Below are positions 35,344 to 44,166 of a DNA stretch of 64,000 bases, in pieces (positions within the stretch are counted from its first letter, which is position 1; every line of letters starts with the position of its first letter). This stretch comes from Tardibacter chloracetimidivorans (lineage in GTDB: Bacteria > Pseudomonadota > Alphaproteobacteria > Sphingomonadales > Sphingomonadaceae), in contig NZ_CP018221.1 of NCBI RefSeq assembly GCF_001890385.1, positions 186,001-250,000 of the forward strand, in the 5' to 3' direction. The notes beneath the pieces were generated by a model. That model ran no database searches, was not told where the DNA came from, and saw only the letters and a list, made by a program, of their open reading frames with translations. Position numbers and translations under genes: made by a program.

Positions 35344-35678
35344 CCGAGGATCAGCTTGGGCTTGTTGTGCCGTTCGCGGCCGACCCGGCGCAACTGAAGT
35401 TCCGGAAGCGGATGATGATTGCGCAAAACCTTGCGCAGCAGGCGCTTGGCAATAACGAACCCGGCCGCCCGGAATGGCGCAAGCATGTGGCCTGGGCCAT
35501 CAGCGACATGGTCAGCACCTATCTCTATCGCGACCTGCTCGGTGACGATCTGCAAAAGATCAGCGATGCCCTGATGACGATGCTTCAGGCGCTTACGGCG
35601 ATCGAGGAGGTCGAGAGCCTTCCGGAGCGCACCAGTGCTGAAATTATAACCGGACGACCGGAGAGGCCATGCGCGTGA
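35340..35678 (+). CDS. Hypothetical early protein, 112 aa
   Basis: ATG 35340 overlaps the VRR-NUC stop by 4 nt. Helical and soluble (QLKFRKRMMIAQNLAQQALG, then YLYRDLLGDDLQKISDALMT). Overlaps the helicase start by 10 nt. Might be a helicase loader by position, without motif support. Confidence 0.6.
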   Translation: MTEDQLGLVVPFAADPAQLKFRKRMMIAQNLAQQALGNNEPGRPEWRKHVAWAISDMVSTYLYRDLLGDDLQKISDALMTMLQALTAIEEVESLPERTSAEIITGRPERPCA

Positions 35679-37120
35679 CGGCATCAGATGACGAGGCTGC
35701 ATGGCTGGAGGCCGAGGCGAAGACCCAAGCCGAACGGGTTCCGGCCGCCTTTGATGATCCAGATGAGGACATGAACAATGTCGTCGAGCTGCCAAACGCG
35801 CACGCGATGGAGCCGTCAGAGGATTCGGTGGCGCTCGCCTTCACTCGTGAATTCGGCAGCACAATGCGTTTCGACCATCATGCCGGTGCGTGGTTCCAGT
35901 GGGCCGAAACTCACTGGATGAAACTCGATACTCCCGTAGCGTTTCACTATGCGCGAGTTCTCGGGCGAAGGCTCGGCTCCGGCAGAAAGGCTATGTGCAA
36001 ATCCAGTGTCGCGGCGGGCGCTGAGCGCTTTGCTCGCGCCGACCCGGTTCACTCCGTCACATCGGAGATCTGGGACAGCGATCCGTGGCTGCTTGGCACG
36101 CCCGGCGGAACGCTTAACCTAAAAACAGGCAGGATGCATAAGCCGCGTCCAGGTGAATACATTACCAAACGAACCAGTTGCCAGCCGTCGAGCGAGAGGC
36201 CCGAGCGCTGGCTTCAGTTCCTCCAAGATGCCACTCGCAACGATCCGGCCATGATGACCTACCTCCAGCGCGTGGCCGGGTACTGCCTCACGGGCATGAC
36301 CACCGAGCACTCACTGTTCTTTATTTATGGTCCGGGCGGGAACGGGAAATCCGTCTTCCTCAATACCTTGGTTCACATACTTGGAGACTACGCTCAAAAT
36401 GCACCCATGGACACGTTTACGTCCAGCAAGTTCAGCAGCCACCCAACCGAACTGGCCATGCTCAAGGGCGCGCGGCTGGTTACTGCGTCAGAGACCGAAG
36501 AGGGCCGCGCGTGGGCCGAGGCGAGGATCAAAGCCTTGACCGGTGGCGATCCCATCACGGCGCGCTTCATGCGCGAGAATTTCTTTACCTACCAGCCCCA
36601 TTTCAAGCTTCTGTTTGCGGGAAACCATCAACCGAAGCTGAACAACGTCGATGCCGCCATGCGGCGGCGCTTCAACATGCTGCCTTTCATCCACAAGCCG
36701 GATGCACCCGATCACATGCTCGAGGAAAAACTGCGCGAGGAAGCCCCGCGCATCCTCGGATGGGCGCTCAAGGGGTGCACGGAATGGCAGGCCGAGGGCC
36801 TCGCCAGACCCGCCGAAGTTGTGGTGGCGACCGATACTTATTTCGAGAAGCAAGACCTGATCAGCCAGTGGTTGGAGGACAACTGCCGGGTCGAAAAAGG
36901 CAATCACAGTCTGTTCACCAGCAGCGCAAATCTGTTCAACGACTGGTCCAGATACGCCATCGCAGCGGGTGAAAGGCCTGGGGCGAAAAATAGTCTCCTC
37001 GAAAATCTCGGACGCCTTGGTCTGGTCCAGCATCGCCTTCCGCCGAGCCTTGGAAAGCACCGAGGATTCAAAGGAATTGAACTACTTAGCCCGAAATCTG
37101 GAGATTTCTACAATGATTGA
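35669..37120 (+). CDS. D5/P4-type replicative helicase
   Basis: 483 aa. D5_N domain at about 95-200, then an SF3 AAA+ helicase: Walker A GPGGNGKSVF with Lys227, RLVTASETEEG as Walker B, FAGNHQPKL as motif C (sensor Asn). No TOPRIM or Prim-Pol module is present, so priming must come from the host or another phage protein. An iteron-like inverted repeat follows directly. Confidence 0.9.
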   Translation: MRVTASDDEAAWLEAEAKTQAERVPAAFDDPDEDMNNVVELPNAHAMEPSEDSVALAFTREFGSTMRFDHHAGAWFQWAETHWMKLDTPVAFHYARVLGRRLGSGRKAMCKSSVAAGAERFARADPVHSVTSEIWDSDPWLLGTPGGTLNLKTGRMHKPRPGEYITKRTSCQPSSERPERWLQFLQDATRNDPAMMTYLQRVAGYCLTGMTTEHSLFFIYGPGGNGKSVFLNTLVHILGDYAQNAPMDTFTSSKFSSHPTELAMLKGARLVTASETEEGRAWAEARIKALTGGDPITARFMRENFFTYQPHFKLLFAGNHQPKLNNVDAAMRRRFNMLPFIHKPDAPDHMLEEKLREEAPRILGWALKGCTEWQAEGLARPAEVVVATDTYFEKQDLISQWLEDNCRVEKGNHSLFTSSANLFNDWSRYAIAAGERPGAKNSLLENLGRLGLVQHRLPPSLGKHRGFKGIELLSPKSGDFYND

Positions 37121-37122
37121 TC

Positions 37123-37226
37123 TGGACCACAGGACCACAGTGGACCGCAGTTTTTCCTATAAGCCTTACGCGTGCGCGCATGAGGACATATCAGAAATGT
37201 CTGGTCCGGTCTGGTCCTGTGGTCCA
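37123..37226. repeat. 15-bp inverted repeat with iteron-like GGACC units
   Basis: TGGACCACAGGACCA (37123-37137) is the exact reverse complement of 37212-37226, separated by 74 nt. Around the left arm GGACCACA / GGACCACAG / GGACCGCAG repeat in tandem; the right arm has GGTCC three times. The centre is comparatively AT-rich. Directly after the helicase gene this is a candidate replication origin. Confidence 0.5.
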
Positions 37227-37251
37227 AGCAAGGGAGGGAGGAAGTCCAAGC

Positions 37252-37386
37252 ATGGAACATCGACTGGACTATTCGGAAATAGACGAATTGGACGAAATCA
37301 GCGGGGACGAGCAGCTCGTTCTGGTTTGGTGCGAAACGCACCGGCAATTCGAGTGGCACTGGGTGGACCGCAGCTTGATCTCGTAA
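37252..37386 (+). CDS. Small acidic protein, 44 aa
   Basis: ATG 37252 with GGAGGAAG about 6 nt upstream. MEHRLDYSEIDELDEISGDE, then VLVWCETHRQFEWHW. One Cys-His pair and several Trp. No known family. Confidence 0.5.
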   Translation: MEHRLDYSEIDELDEISGDEQLVLVWCETHRQFEWHWVDRSLIS

Positions 37387-37562
37387 AGCGTACCCGTTCC
37401 CCCGTCGCCTTTTGGGAGTGCTCGGGAAAGACTCCGCACCTGTCCCGCCGCGATGCGGAAAAGCACATCGCCAGCATCATGCGCCGCGACAAGTTCAAGC
37501 CGGGATGCCGCGCCTACCACTGCCGGGTCTGCGGCAACTGGCACATCGGAGGGGGTGAGTGA
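37353..37562 (+). CDS. Small Cys/His protein before terminase, 69 aa
   Basis: Start uncertain (GTG 37353 chosen; GTG 37329 also open). SPVAFWECSGKTPHLSRRDA, then CRAYHCRVCGNWHIGGG, a zinc-knuckle-like end typical of short phage proteins just before terS. Its stop shares one base with the terS ATG. Confidence 0.55.
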   Translation: MALGGPQLDLVKRTRSPVAFWECSGKTPHLSRRDAEKHIASIMRRDKFKPGCRAYHCRVCGNWHIGGGE

Positions 37563-37960
37563 TGGCCCTCACGCCGAAGCAGGAAGCGTTCTGCCTCGCA
37601 TACGTCGAGACCGGCAACGCCAGTGAGGCATATCGGCGGGCCTATGACGCGTCGAAGAGCAAACCTTCGACGATCAACGTCAGGGCTTCGGAGTTGCTGG
37701 CAGACAGTAAGATCGCGGGAAGGGTCGATGAGCTTCGGGCCGCACAGGTCGAGCGCCTTGGCATCACCGTCGACGACCTCATCGCCGAACTCGACGAAGC
37801 CCGCCTTGCCGCTCTCGGCGCGCCCAAACCGCAATCAGCCGCCGCGGTGTCGGCAACTCTCGGCAAGGCCAAGCTGCTCGGCCTCATCACCGACAAGATC
37901 GACCAGAAGGTCACCGAAAAGCGCACCGTCGTGCTCAACTTCGGGGTGCAGCCGGAATGA
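37562..37960 (+). CDS. terS: Terminase small subunit
   Basis: 132 aa, ATG 37562 with GGAGGGGG upstream. LTPKQEAFCLAYVETGNASE with the HTH (EAYRRAYDASKSKPSTINVR) is the Terminase_2 DNA-recognition domain; the C-terminal helices would form the oligomer. Recognises the packaging site. Overlaps terL by 4 nt. Confidence 0.92.
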   Translation: MALTPKQEAFCLAYVETGNASEAYRRAYDASKSKPSTINVRASELLADSKIAGRVDELRAAQVERLGITVDDLIAELDEARLAALGAPKPQSAAAVSATLGKAKLLGLITDKIDQKVTEKRTVVLNFGVQPE

Positions 37961-39198
37961 TGATGCTCACCCGCCCGCAACATGAGTTCGTGACCGCGCC
38001 GGAGCAGTTCCCGGCGCTGGTGGCGGGCTTCGGCGCGGGCAAATCGCATGCTGCCATCTGGCGGACGCTCAGGCTCAAGTTCGGCCACCCAGGGCAGTCC
38101 GTCGCCTATTACCTGCCGACCTACGATCTTGTCGCCCGCATGGCGATGCCGCGCTTCGAGGAGGTGCTGACGGAGATCGCCGTGCCGTTCAAGATCAACA
38201 AGAACGACAGCCTGATCGACATCGAGGACAATGGCTCGATCATCCTTCGCACGATGGACAATCCGGCGCGGATCGTCGCCTATGAGGTTGCCGACAGCAT
38301 ACTCGACGAGCTGGACACGCTGGCGACCGACAAGGCGCGCGAGGTGTGGAACAAGGCCATTGCGCGGAACCGCCAGAAGAAGCCGGACGGATCGCTCAAC
38401 ACCGTCGGCGTCGCAACCACACCCGAAGGCTTCCGGTTCGTCTACGAGCGCTGGAAGAAGAACCCGGCGGCGAGTTATCGGCTGATCAAGGCGACCACGA
38501 TGTCGAACGCCGCCAACCTGCCCGACGGATACATTCAGAGCCTTCGCGACAGCTATCCCACCAACCTGCTCGCGGCCTACCTCGAAGGCGAGTTCGTCAA
38601 CCTAACGGCGGGCAGCGTCTATCCCGAGTTCGACCGGGAACTGAACGCGAGCCGCGAGACGATCCAGGTCAGCGAGCCGCTGCACATCGGGCAGGATTTC
38701 AACGTCGGAAACATGGCAAGCGCGGTATTCGTGCTGCGCGACGGCGATCCGCACGCAGTCGACGAACTGACCGGCATCCTCGACACGCCGGCGCTGATCG
38801 CGACGATCAAGTCCCGCTATGCCGGGCATGTGATCTACGTCTATCCGGACGCGAGCGGGAACAGCCGCCGGTCGAACAATGCGAGCGAGAGCGACATCGC
38901 CCTGCTGCGCGCCGCCCGGTTCAACGTCATGGTCGCGTCGAGCAATCCGGCGGTCAAGGATCGCGTGCTTGCAGTCAACCAGATGATCCACAGCGCAGGC
39001 AAGCGTCGCCTCAAGGTGAATGTCGACAAATGCCCGTCGCTGGTCGAGTCACTGGAAAAGCAGGCTTACGACAAGAACGGCGAGCCGGACAAAAGCAGCG
39101 GGTTGGACCACATGAACGACGCCGCAGGATATTTTCTTTTCTACCGCTATCCAGTCATCGGCCGCGACATGCGCCGCATTTCCATCGGGGGGATTTAA
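37957..39198 (+). CDS. terL: Terminase large subunit
   Basis: 413 aa packaging motor. Walker A GFGAGKSH at residues 24-31, Walker B DSILDELD at 113-120, coupling motif VATTPEGF, and the RNase H-like nuclease with HIGQDFNVGNM and YVYPDASGNSRRSNN. Three consecutive ATGs make the exact start uncertain by two codons. Confidence 0.94.
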   Translation: MMMLTRPQHEFVTAPEQFPALVAGFGAGKSHAAIWRTLRLKFGHPGQSVAYYLPTYDLVARMAMPRFEEVLTEIAVPFKINKNDSLIDIEDNGSIILRTMDNPARIVAYEVADSILDELDTLATDKAREVWNKAIARNRQKKPDGSLNTVGVATTPEGFRFVYERWKKNPAASYRLIKATTMSNAANLPDGYIQSLRDSYPTNLLAAYLEGEFVNLTAGSVYPEFDRELNASRETIQVSEPLHIGQDFNVGNMASAVFVLRDGDPHAVDELTGILDTPALIATIKSRYAGHVIYVYPDASGNSRRSNNASESDIALLRAARFNVMVASSNPAVKDRVLAVNQMIHSAGKRRLKVNVDKCPSLVESLEKQAYDKNGEPDKSSGLDHMNDAAGYFLFYRYPVIGRDMRRISIGGI

Positions 39199-39199
39199 C

Positions 39200-40636
39200 A
39201 TGGCCGTCAACTCAACTCATCGTGATTACGACAAATACTCGCCGAAGTGGAAGCGTTGCCGCGATACAGTCGCCGGGCAGGACGCGGTTCACGCTGCCGG
39301 AGAAGCGTATCTGCCCAAGCTGAAGGACGAGGAGCAGAAGGACTACGACGCGCGCCGCAAGCGCTCGGATTTCTTCAACGGGTCATGGCGAACGATCGAC
39401 GGGCTAAACGGCATGGCCTTCCGTAAGCCGCCGACAGTCGAGGTGCCGGCCGGGATCGAGGCCTATCTTCTCGACGTGAACATGGCGGGCGTCTCGCTCG
39501 ATGCGCTTGCGTCCACCGTGGTCGAGGACGTGCTTGAGGTTGGCCGCATCGGGCTGCTGGTCGATCATCCGCCGATGCCGGAAGGCGTGAGCGCGTTGAC
39601 GGTCGACGCCGCCCAGCGCCTCGGCCTGCGCCCGGCGATCCACATCTACGCGACCGAGAGCATCATCAACTGGAAGTTCCAGCGCATCAACAACGCATGG
39701 ATGCTCGCAATGGTGGTGCTGAAGGAGAGTGAGGCGGTCGCCGAGGATGAGTTCAAGGAAAAGCTGGAGGATCGCTATCGCGTGCTCGACCTGGTGTCCA
39801 ATGCTCAGGGCCAGACCACCTATCGCCAGCGGATGTTCAAGCGCGAGGACGAGAAGGATATCCAGATCGGCAGCGACATCTTCCCGTTGATGAACGGCAA
39901 GACGCTCGACTTCATTCCCTTCGTGATCGTCGGCCCGAACGGCAAGGGCGACAATATCGACGAGCCGCCGCTGATCGACCTGATCGACGCGAACCTCGCG
40001 CTCTACCAGATCAACAGCGATTACCGGCACGGGCTGCACTTCACCGGCCTGCCGACGCCGGTTGTCGCTGGCTATCATCCCGACCCCGAGAACCCGCAGA
40101 GCCTCTACATCGGATCGACTTCGGCATGGGTGTTCTCGGACCCGCAGGCCAAGGCGAGCTATCTGGAGTTCACCGGGCAGGGTCTCACCGAACTGCGCGA
40201 GGCGAGCCGGGAAAAGAAACAGGAGATGGCACTCCTCGGCGCGCGCATGATCGCCGATGAAACCAAGCAGATCGAGACGCTCGGCGCGACGCAGATCAAG
40301 CGGGCGGGCGAGAACAGCATCCTCGCCCGCATCGTCACTTCGGTTTCGGATGGGCTGGAATGGGCGCTCGGCGTGTTCGCGCAATGGGCAGGCCACAGCG
40401 GCAAGATCACCTATCAGATCAACCGCGATTTCAACCCGATGATGCTCGACGCGCAGACGCTGACGGCGCTTGTGGGCGCGGTGCAGGCCGGGCAGTTGTC
40501 GAAGCAGTCCATGTTCGATCTGCTCCAGCGCGGCGATGTGGTTGCGGCCGACCTGACATTCGACGAGGAGCAGGAGCGCATCGGTTCGGACGGGCCTGCG
40601 ATGCCCGCACGTCCTGCGCCTGCGGTGGCTGCGTGA
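39200..40636 (+). CDS. Portal protein (DUF4055)
   Basis: 478 aa. The DUF4055 portal family is recognised from the size, position after terL, and blocks such as RRKRSDFFNGSWRTIDGLNG, FVIVGPNG, YQINSDYRHGLHFTGLPTPV and the long helix ELREASREKKQEMALLGARM. Forms the dodecameric DNA gate of the capsid. Ends in a Pro/Ala-rich tail; GTGA overlap with the next gene. Confidence 0.88.
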   Translation: MAVNSTHRDYDKYSPKWKRCRDTVAGQDAVHAAGEAYLPKLKDEEQKDYDARRKRSDFFNGSWRTIDGLNGMAFRKPPTVEVPAGIEAYLLDVNMAGVSLDALASTVVEDVLEVGRIGLLVDHPPMPEGVSALTVDAAQRLGLRPAIHIYATESIINWKFQRINNAWMLAMVVLKESEAVAEDEFKEKLEDRYRVLDLVSNAQGQTTYRQRMFKREDEKDIQIGSDIFPLMNGKTLDFIPFVIVGPNGKGDNIDEPPLIDLIDANLALYQINSDYRHGLHFTGLPTPVVAGYHPDPENPQSLYIGSTSAWVFSDPQAKASYLEFTGQGLTELREASREKKQEMALLGARMIADETKQIETLGATQIKRAGENSILARIVTSVSDGLEWALGVFAQWAGHSGKITYQINRDFNPMMLDAQTLTALVGAVQAGQLSKQSMFDLLQRGDVVAADLTFDEEQERIGSDGPAMPARPAPAVAA

Positions 40637-41664
40637 GCGACATCGAACTTCAGGACGCCATTCTTCGTCACGCGCTGATGCTGCAGAACGTGTCTGCGCT
40701 CGGCGCGCGCGAGGTCGAAAGCATCCTGCGCGAACTGGAGGACGAACTGCGCGCCCTGCTCGACAGTCGCGCGCTTTCCGCCGCCAGCAAGCGCCAGATC
40801 GCCGACCTGATCCGGCAGGCGGAAGCAGCGATCGGTCCTGCCTATGGGGTGGCCGCGCAGGCAGTCGACACGCAGGCGCTCGCCTTGGTGATCGCGGAGA
40901 AGACGGTCGAGGCGCTGGACGGATATTTCCCGGTCGCCGCGGCAAAACCGACAGCGGAAACGCTGGCGTCGCTGACGAAGGACGTGCTGATCGACGGCGC
41001 TCCATCGTCGGCATGGTGGGCGCGCCAGGCCGAGGACACCGCATGGAAGTTCGCCGCACAGGTCCGGCAGGGCGTCGTCAACGGCGAGGCGCAGGAGCGG
41101 ATCGTGCAGCGCATCGTCGGCAAGCGCGGCGAGCCGGGCATCATGGAAATCGCCCGTCGCAACGCCCGAACGCTGGTGCATTCCTCCGTGATGAGCGCGG
41201 CCAACGAGGCGCGTCTTGCCACCTTCCGGCGCAATCACCGGCTCGTGAAGGGTGTCCGATGGCTGGCGACGCTCGATAGCAACACGTGCCGCACCTGCGC
41301 CGCGCTGGACGGGCAACAATGGGATCTGGAGGGCAAGAAGCTCAAGGGGGCGACAATCGCATTCCAGCTTCCACCCGCGCACTGGTCCTGTCGCTGCGTG
41401 GCATCGCCGATCCCGAAGACCTTCCGCGACATGGGCCTCGACATCGACGAACCGACCGACACCGGCCAGCGCGCGTCGTCGTCCGGGCCTGTCGCGGGCA
41501 GCATCACCTTCGACGAGTTCCTGTCCCGCCAACCGTCCGCATTCGTCGACAAGGCGCTTGGGCGGCGGCGCGCGGAGATGTTCCGGGCGGGGAAAATCAC
41601 TCTGAGCGACCTGGTTAGCGGGACCGGGCGAGAACTGACACTGGACGAACTGCAATCGGCTTAA
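40633..41664 (+). CDS. Mu gpF-like head morphogenesis protein
   Basis: 343 aa, GTG 40633. The Mu-F domain lies at about 150-265: ARRNARTLVHSSVMSAANEAR, then LDSNTCRTCAALDGQQW and PAHWSCRCVASPIP with the conserved CxxC and CRC. A minor head protein ejected or packaged near the portal. Confidence 0.9.
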   Translation: MSDIELQDAILRHALMLQNVSALGAREVESILRELEDELRALLDSRALSAASKRQIADLIRQAEAAIGPAYGVAAQAVDTQALALVIAEKTVEALDGYFPVAAAKPTAETLASLTKDVLIDGAPSSAWWARQAEDTAWKFAAQVRQGVVNGEAQERIVQRIVGKRGEPGIMEIARRNARTLVHSSVMSAANEARLATFRRNHRLVKGVRWLATLDSNTCRTCAALDGQQWDLEGKKLKGATIAFQLPPAHWSCRCVASPIPKTFRDMGLDIDEPTDTGQRASSSGPVAGSITFDEFLSRQPSAFVDKALGRRRAEMFRAGKITLSDLVSGTGRELTLDELQSA

Positions 41665-41676
41665 ACGGAGGAAACT

Positions 41677-42345
41677 ATGGCAGACGAACTCAATATGAAC
41701 GATCCGAAGGTGAAGGCAGCAATCAAGGAGGCGGTCGCTGCGGCCGTCGCCGAGGCAACCGAAGGGCTTGAGGCGAAGAACGCCGAATTGCTCACCGAAA
41801 AGAAGGACCTGCAGAAGAAGCTCCGCCAGCAGCAGGACATCAAGCCGGAAGACCTGCAGGCGGCCGAGGATGCGCGCGACAAGGCGCTATCCGACCTCGC
41901 CGAGGTGCAGAAGCAGGTCAAGGCGCTGACCACAGAGCGCGACAAGGCCGTGAAGGCGCTGGAGACCGAGAATGGCTTCACGCAGCGCCTGCTCATTCAG
42001 GACGGCCTCAAGACGGCACTGCTCGCCAATGGCGTGAAGGACGAGGACTTCATCGACAGCCTGACCGCGAAGTTCAGCGGCGGCGCATCGATCAAGGTCG
42101 ATGGTGACAGCCGCCTCGCAATGTATGGCGACAAGCCGCTTGGCGATTTCATCAAGGAATGGGCTGCGTCCGACACCGGCAAGAAGTTTGTCGCGGCTCC
42201 GGGCAATAGCGGCGGCGGCGCTGGTGGTGGCGGTCAGGGCGGCGGCGGAAAGACCGTCACGCGCCAGCAATGGGACGGGATGGACCATGGCGCGCGGGCT
42301 GCTTTCGCCAAGGACGGGGGCAAGGTCGTCGACGCGGCGGCTTGA
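41677..42345 (+). CDS. Scaffolding protein
   Basis: 222 aa, strongly helical and charged (coiled coil about 25-110), a Gly-rich linker (GGGAGGGGQGGGG near 178-190) and a short C-terminal domain TRQQWDGMDHGARAAFAKDG that would contact the coat. Position before the coat gene and composition fit a phage scaffold. Confidence 0.82.
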   Translation: MADELNMNDPKVKAAIKEAVAAAVAEATEGLEAKNAELLTEKKDLQKKLRQQQDIKPEDLQAAEDARDKALSDLAEVQKQVKALTTERDKAVKALETENGFTQRLLIQDGLKTALLANGVKDEDFIDSLTAKFSGGASIKVDGDSRLAMYGDKPLGDFIKEWAASDTGKKFVAAPGNSGGGAGGGGQGGGGKTVTRQQWDGMDHGARAAFAKDGGKVVDAAA

Positions 42346-42380
42346 CATTACAGCACGGTTATGAAATCCATCGGGGTGTG

Positions 42381-42442
42381 AGCGGGTTGCGCCTGCTCCA
42401 CCTCCGGTTGCGCCGGGCCCGCAATAGTTGGTTGCGCCGACT
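42381..42442 (+). other. Triple UUGCG-loop hairpin array before the coat gene (copy 1)
   Basis: Three consecutive stem-loops with an identical TTGCG pentaloop: AGCGGG/CCTGCT (42381-42397), CCGG/CCGG (42404-42416) and AGTTGG/CCGACT (42426-42442). The last ends 39 nt before the coat ATG. A second array with the same layout precedes the tape-measure gene. No terminator T-tract is present. Confidence 0.75.
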
Positions 42443-42481
42443 GCGGTTTTCCCAGGATCACACGCAATCGGAGCGCCCATC

Positions 42482-43645
42482 ATGGCCGTCAACACCATTA
42501 CCGACCTGATTCCTGACCTTTACAACGCGCTTGATGTCGTGTCGCGCGAACTGGTCGGCTTCATTCCCGCCGTGTCATCTGACCTGACCTTTGAGCGCGC
42601 TGCCGTAGGGCAGACTGTGCGCTCACCCGTCGCGCCAGCTTCGACGGCTTCCGACATCACGCCCGCTGTGACGCCGCCCGACGATGGCGAGCAGACCATC
42701 GGCAACGTCGATATGACGATTCAGAAAGCCCGTCGGGTGCCCGTCCGCTGGAATGGTGAGCAGTCGCTCGGCCTGAACAACAATGGGCCGACGCGCAGCC
42801 GCATCATGGTCGATCAGTTTGCGCAGGCTATGCGCACGCTCTGCAATGAGGTTGAGGGCGATCTGGCCGCGCTGCACATCGCAGCTTCCCGCGCATACGG
42901 CACCGCCGCACAGACGCCATTCGGCACCGCTGGCGATTTCAGCGACGCTTCCAACGTGCTGAAAATCCTTAAGGACAACGGCAACGCATCCGACGCGCAA
43001 CTTGTGATCGATACGACCGCCGGCGCAAAGCTGCTTGGTCTCCAGTCGCGCTACGATATCGCTGGCGACACGATCATGCAGAACCAGGGCATCATCGTGA
43101 ACAAGGCGGGCCTGATGCTCCGTGAATCGGCAGCTGTCAAAACCAGCACCGCCGGCACGATGTCGGGCGGCACTGTCGCGACCGGTAGCTACGCAGTCGG
43201 CGCAACGGTCCTGTCACTCAAGAACGCCACCGGTACGGGCGCTTGCGTCGCTGGCGATGTCATCACCATTGCCGACGATACGAACAAATACGTCGTCGCC
43301 TCGGTCTCGCAGGCGGGCGCTAACCCCGCAACGGGCGACACCATCACGCTTGCGGCTCCCGGTCTGCGGAAAGCAATTTCGGGTGAAAAGGTCATCACCG
43401 TAATTGCGGCGGCCGCCCGCAACATGGCGTTCACCCGCTCGGCTATCGCCCTCGCCACCCGCGCCCCTGCGCTTCCGGTTGAAGGGGACTCGGCTTCGGA
43501 TCGCGAGATCGTATCGGACCCTCGTTCGGGCCTGAGCTTCGAAGTGTCGATGTATAAGCAGTATCGACAGGTCCAGTACGAAGTTGCGCTGGCTTGGGGT
43601 GTGAAGGCCGTGAAGTCTGAACACATTGCCCTGCTTCTCGGCTGA
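42482..43645 (+). CDS. Major capsid protein, P22 coat family
   Basis: 387 aa from ATG 42482 (MAVNTITDLIPDLYNALDVV). P22-type coat markers: ELVGFIPAVSSDLTFERAAV, VPVRWNGEQSLGLNNNG, an insertion-domain region (about 220-310), and FTRSAIALATRAPALP with the C-terminal SFEVSMYKQYRQVQYEVALAWG. HK97 fold by family. Followed by a GAAA-loop hairpin. Confidence 0.92.
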   Translation: MAVNTITDLIPDLYNALDVVSRELVGFIPAVSSDLTFERAAVGQTVRSPVAPASTASDITPAVTPPDDGEQTIGNVDMTIQKARRVPVRWNGEQSLGLNNNGPTRSRIMVDQFAQAMRTLCNEVEGDLAALHIAASRAYGTAAQTPFGTAGDFSDASNVLKILKDNGNASDAQLVIDTTAGAKLLGLQSRYDIAGDTIMQNQGIIVNKAGLMLRESAAVKTSTAGTMSGGTVATGSYAVGATVLSLKNATGTGACVAGDVITIADDTNKYVVASVSQAGANPATGDTITLAAPGLRKAISGEKVITVIAAAARNMAFTRSAIALATRAPALPVEGDSASDREIVSDPRSGLSFEVSMYKQYRQVQYEVALAWGVKAVKSEHIALLLG

Positions 43646-43651
43646 TGAACG

Positions 43652-43671
43652 GGCGGGGCGAAAGCCCCGCC
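43652..43671. terminator. GC-rich GAAA-tetraloop hairpin after the coat gene
   Basis: GGCGGGGC (43652-43659), GAAA, GCCCCGCC (43664-43671), 6 nt after the coat stop. No T-tract. Likely an RNA processing, stability or partial-termination element that raises coat expression over downstream genes. Confidence 0.5.
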
Positions 43672-43695
43672 ACTTTACACCCGAAGGAGCGAAAC

Positions 43696-43791
43696 ATGTC
43701 CCGCGACGCAACCTATCCCGAACCGCACACGGCCGATGTTCATCCCACCGAGGTGGAGAACTATCGCGTCGGTGGCTGGGTGGAGGCCTAA
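43696..43791 (+). CDS. Small head-region protein, 31 aa
   Basis: ATG 43696 with AAGGAG 6 nt upstream; stop immediately adjacent to the next ATG. SRDATYPEPHTADVHPTEVE, then YRVGGWVEA. Short proteins of this type follow the coat gene in many phages. Confidence 0.6.
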   Translation: MSRDATYPEPHTADVHPTEVENYRVGGWVEA

Positions 43792-44154
43792 ATGGCAAAA
43801 GCAGTAGACAACACCGTCCTCGACGCTGCGCTCGACAAGATCGCCACCGCCACGCGCGCGTCGCTGTGCTCCGGCCAGCCTGCGAACTTCGCGGGTATCG
43901 CGGCGGTCGCACTGGCGGATGTGACGATCGACAGCGGTGATTTCACAAAGGCCGATGGCGACACCTCGGGCCGCAAGGTGACGGTGGCCGCGCAGTCCGG
44001 CGTGACCGTAGACGCGACCGGCACCGGCACGCACATCGCTCTCGATGACGGGACGACGCTGCTCTACGTCACGACCTGCTCGTCCACCGCTGTCACCTCT
44101 GGCGGCACGGTCGACCTCGGCGCGTGGGATGTAGAGATCGCCGACCCGAGCTGA
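43792..44154 (+). CDS. Putative capsid decoration protein, 120 aa
   Basis: N-terminal helix (VDNTVLDAALDKIATATRAS), then a beta-rich domain (VTVAAQSGVTVDATGTGTHI, then LLYVTTCSSTAVTSGGTVDL). Directly after the coat gene. Structural head protein by position; exact role unknown. Confidence 0.7.
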   Translation: MAKAVDNTVLDAALDKIATATRASLCSGQPANFAGIAAVALADVTIDSGDFTKADGDTSGRKVTVAAQSGVTVDATGTGTHIALDDGTTLLYVTTCSSTAVTSGGTVDLGAWDVEIADPS

Positions 44155-44166
44155 TCGGGGCTGACG

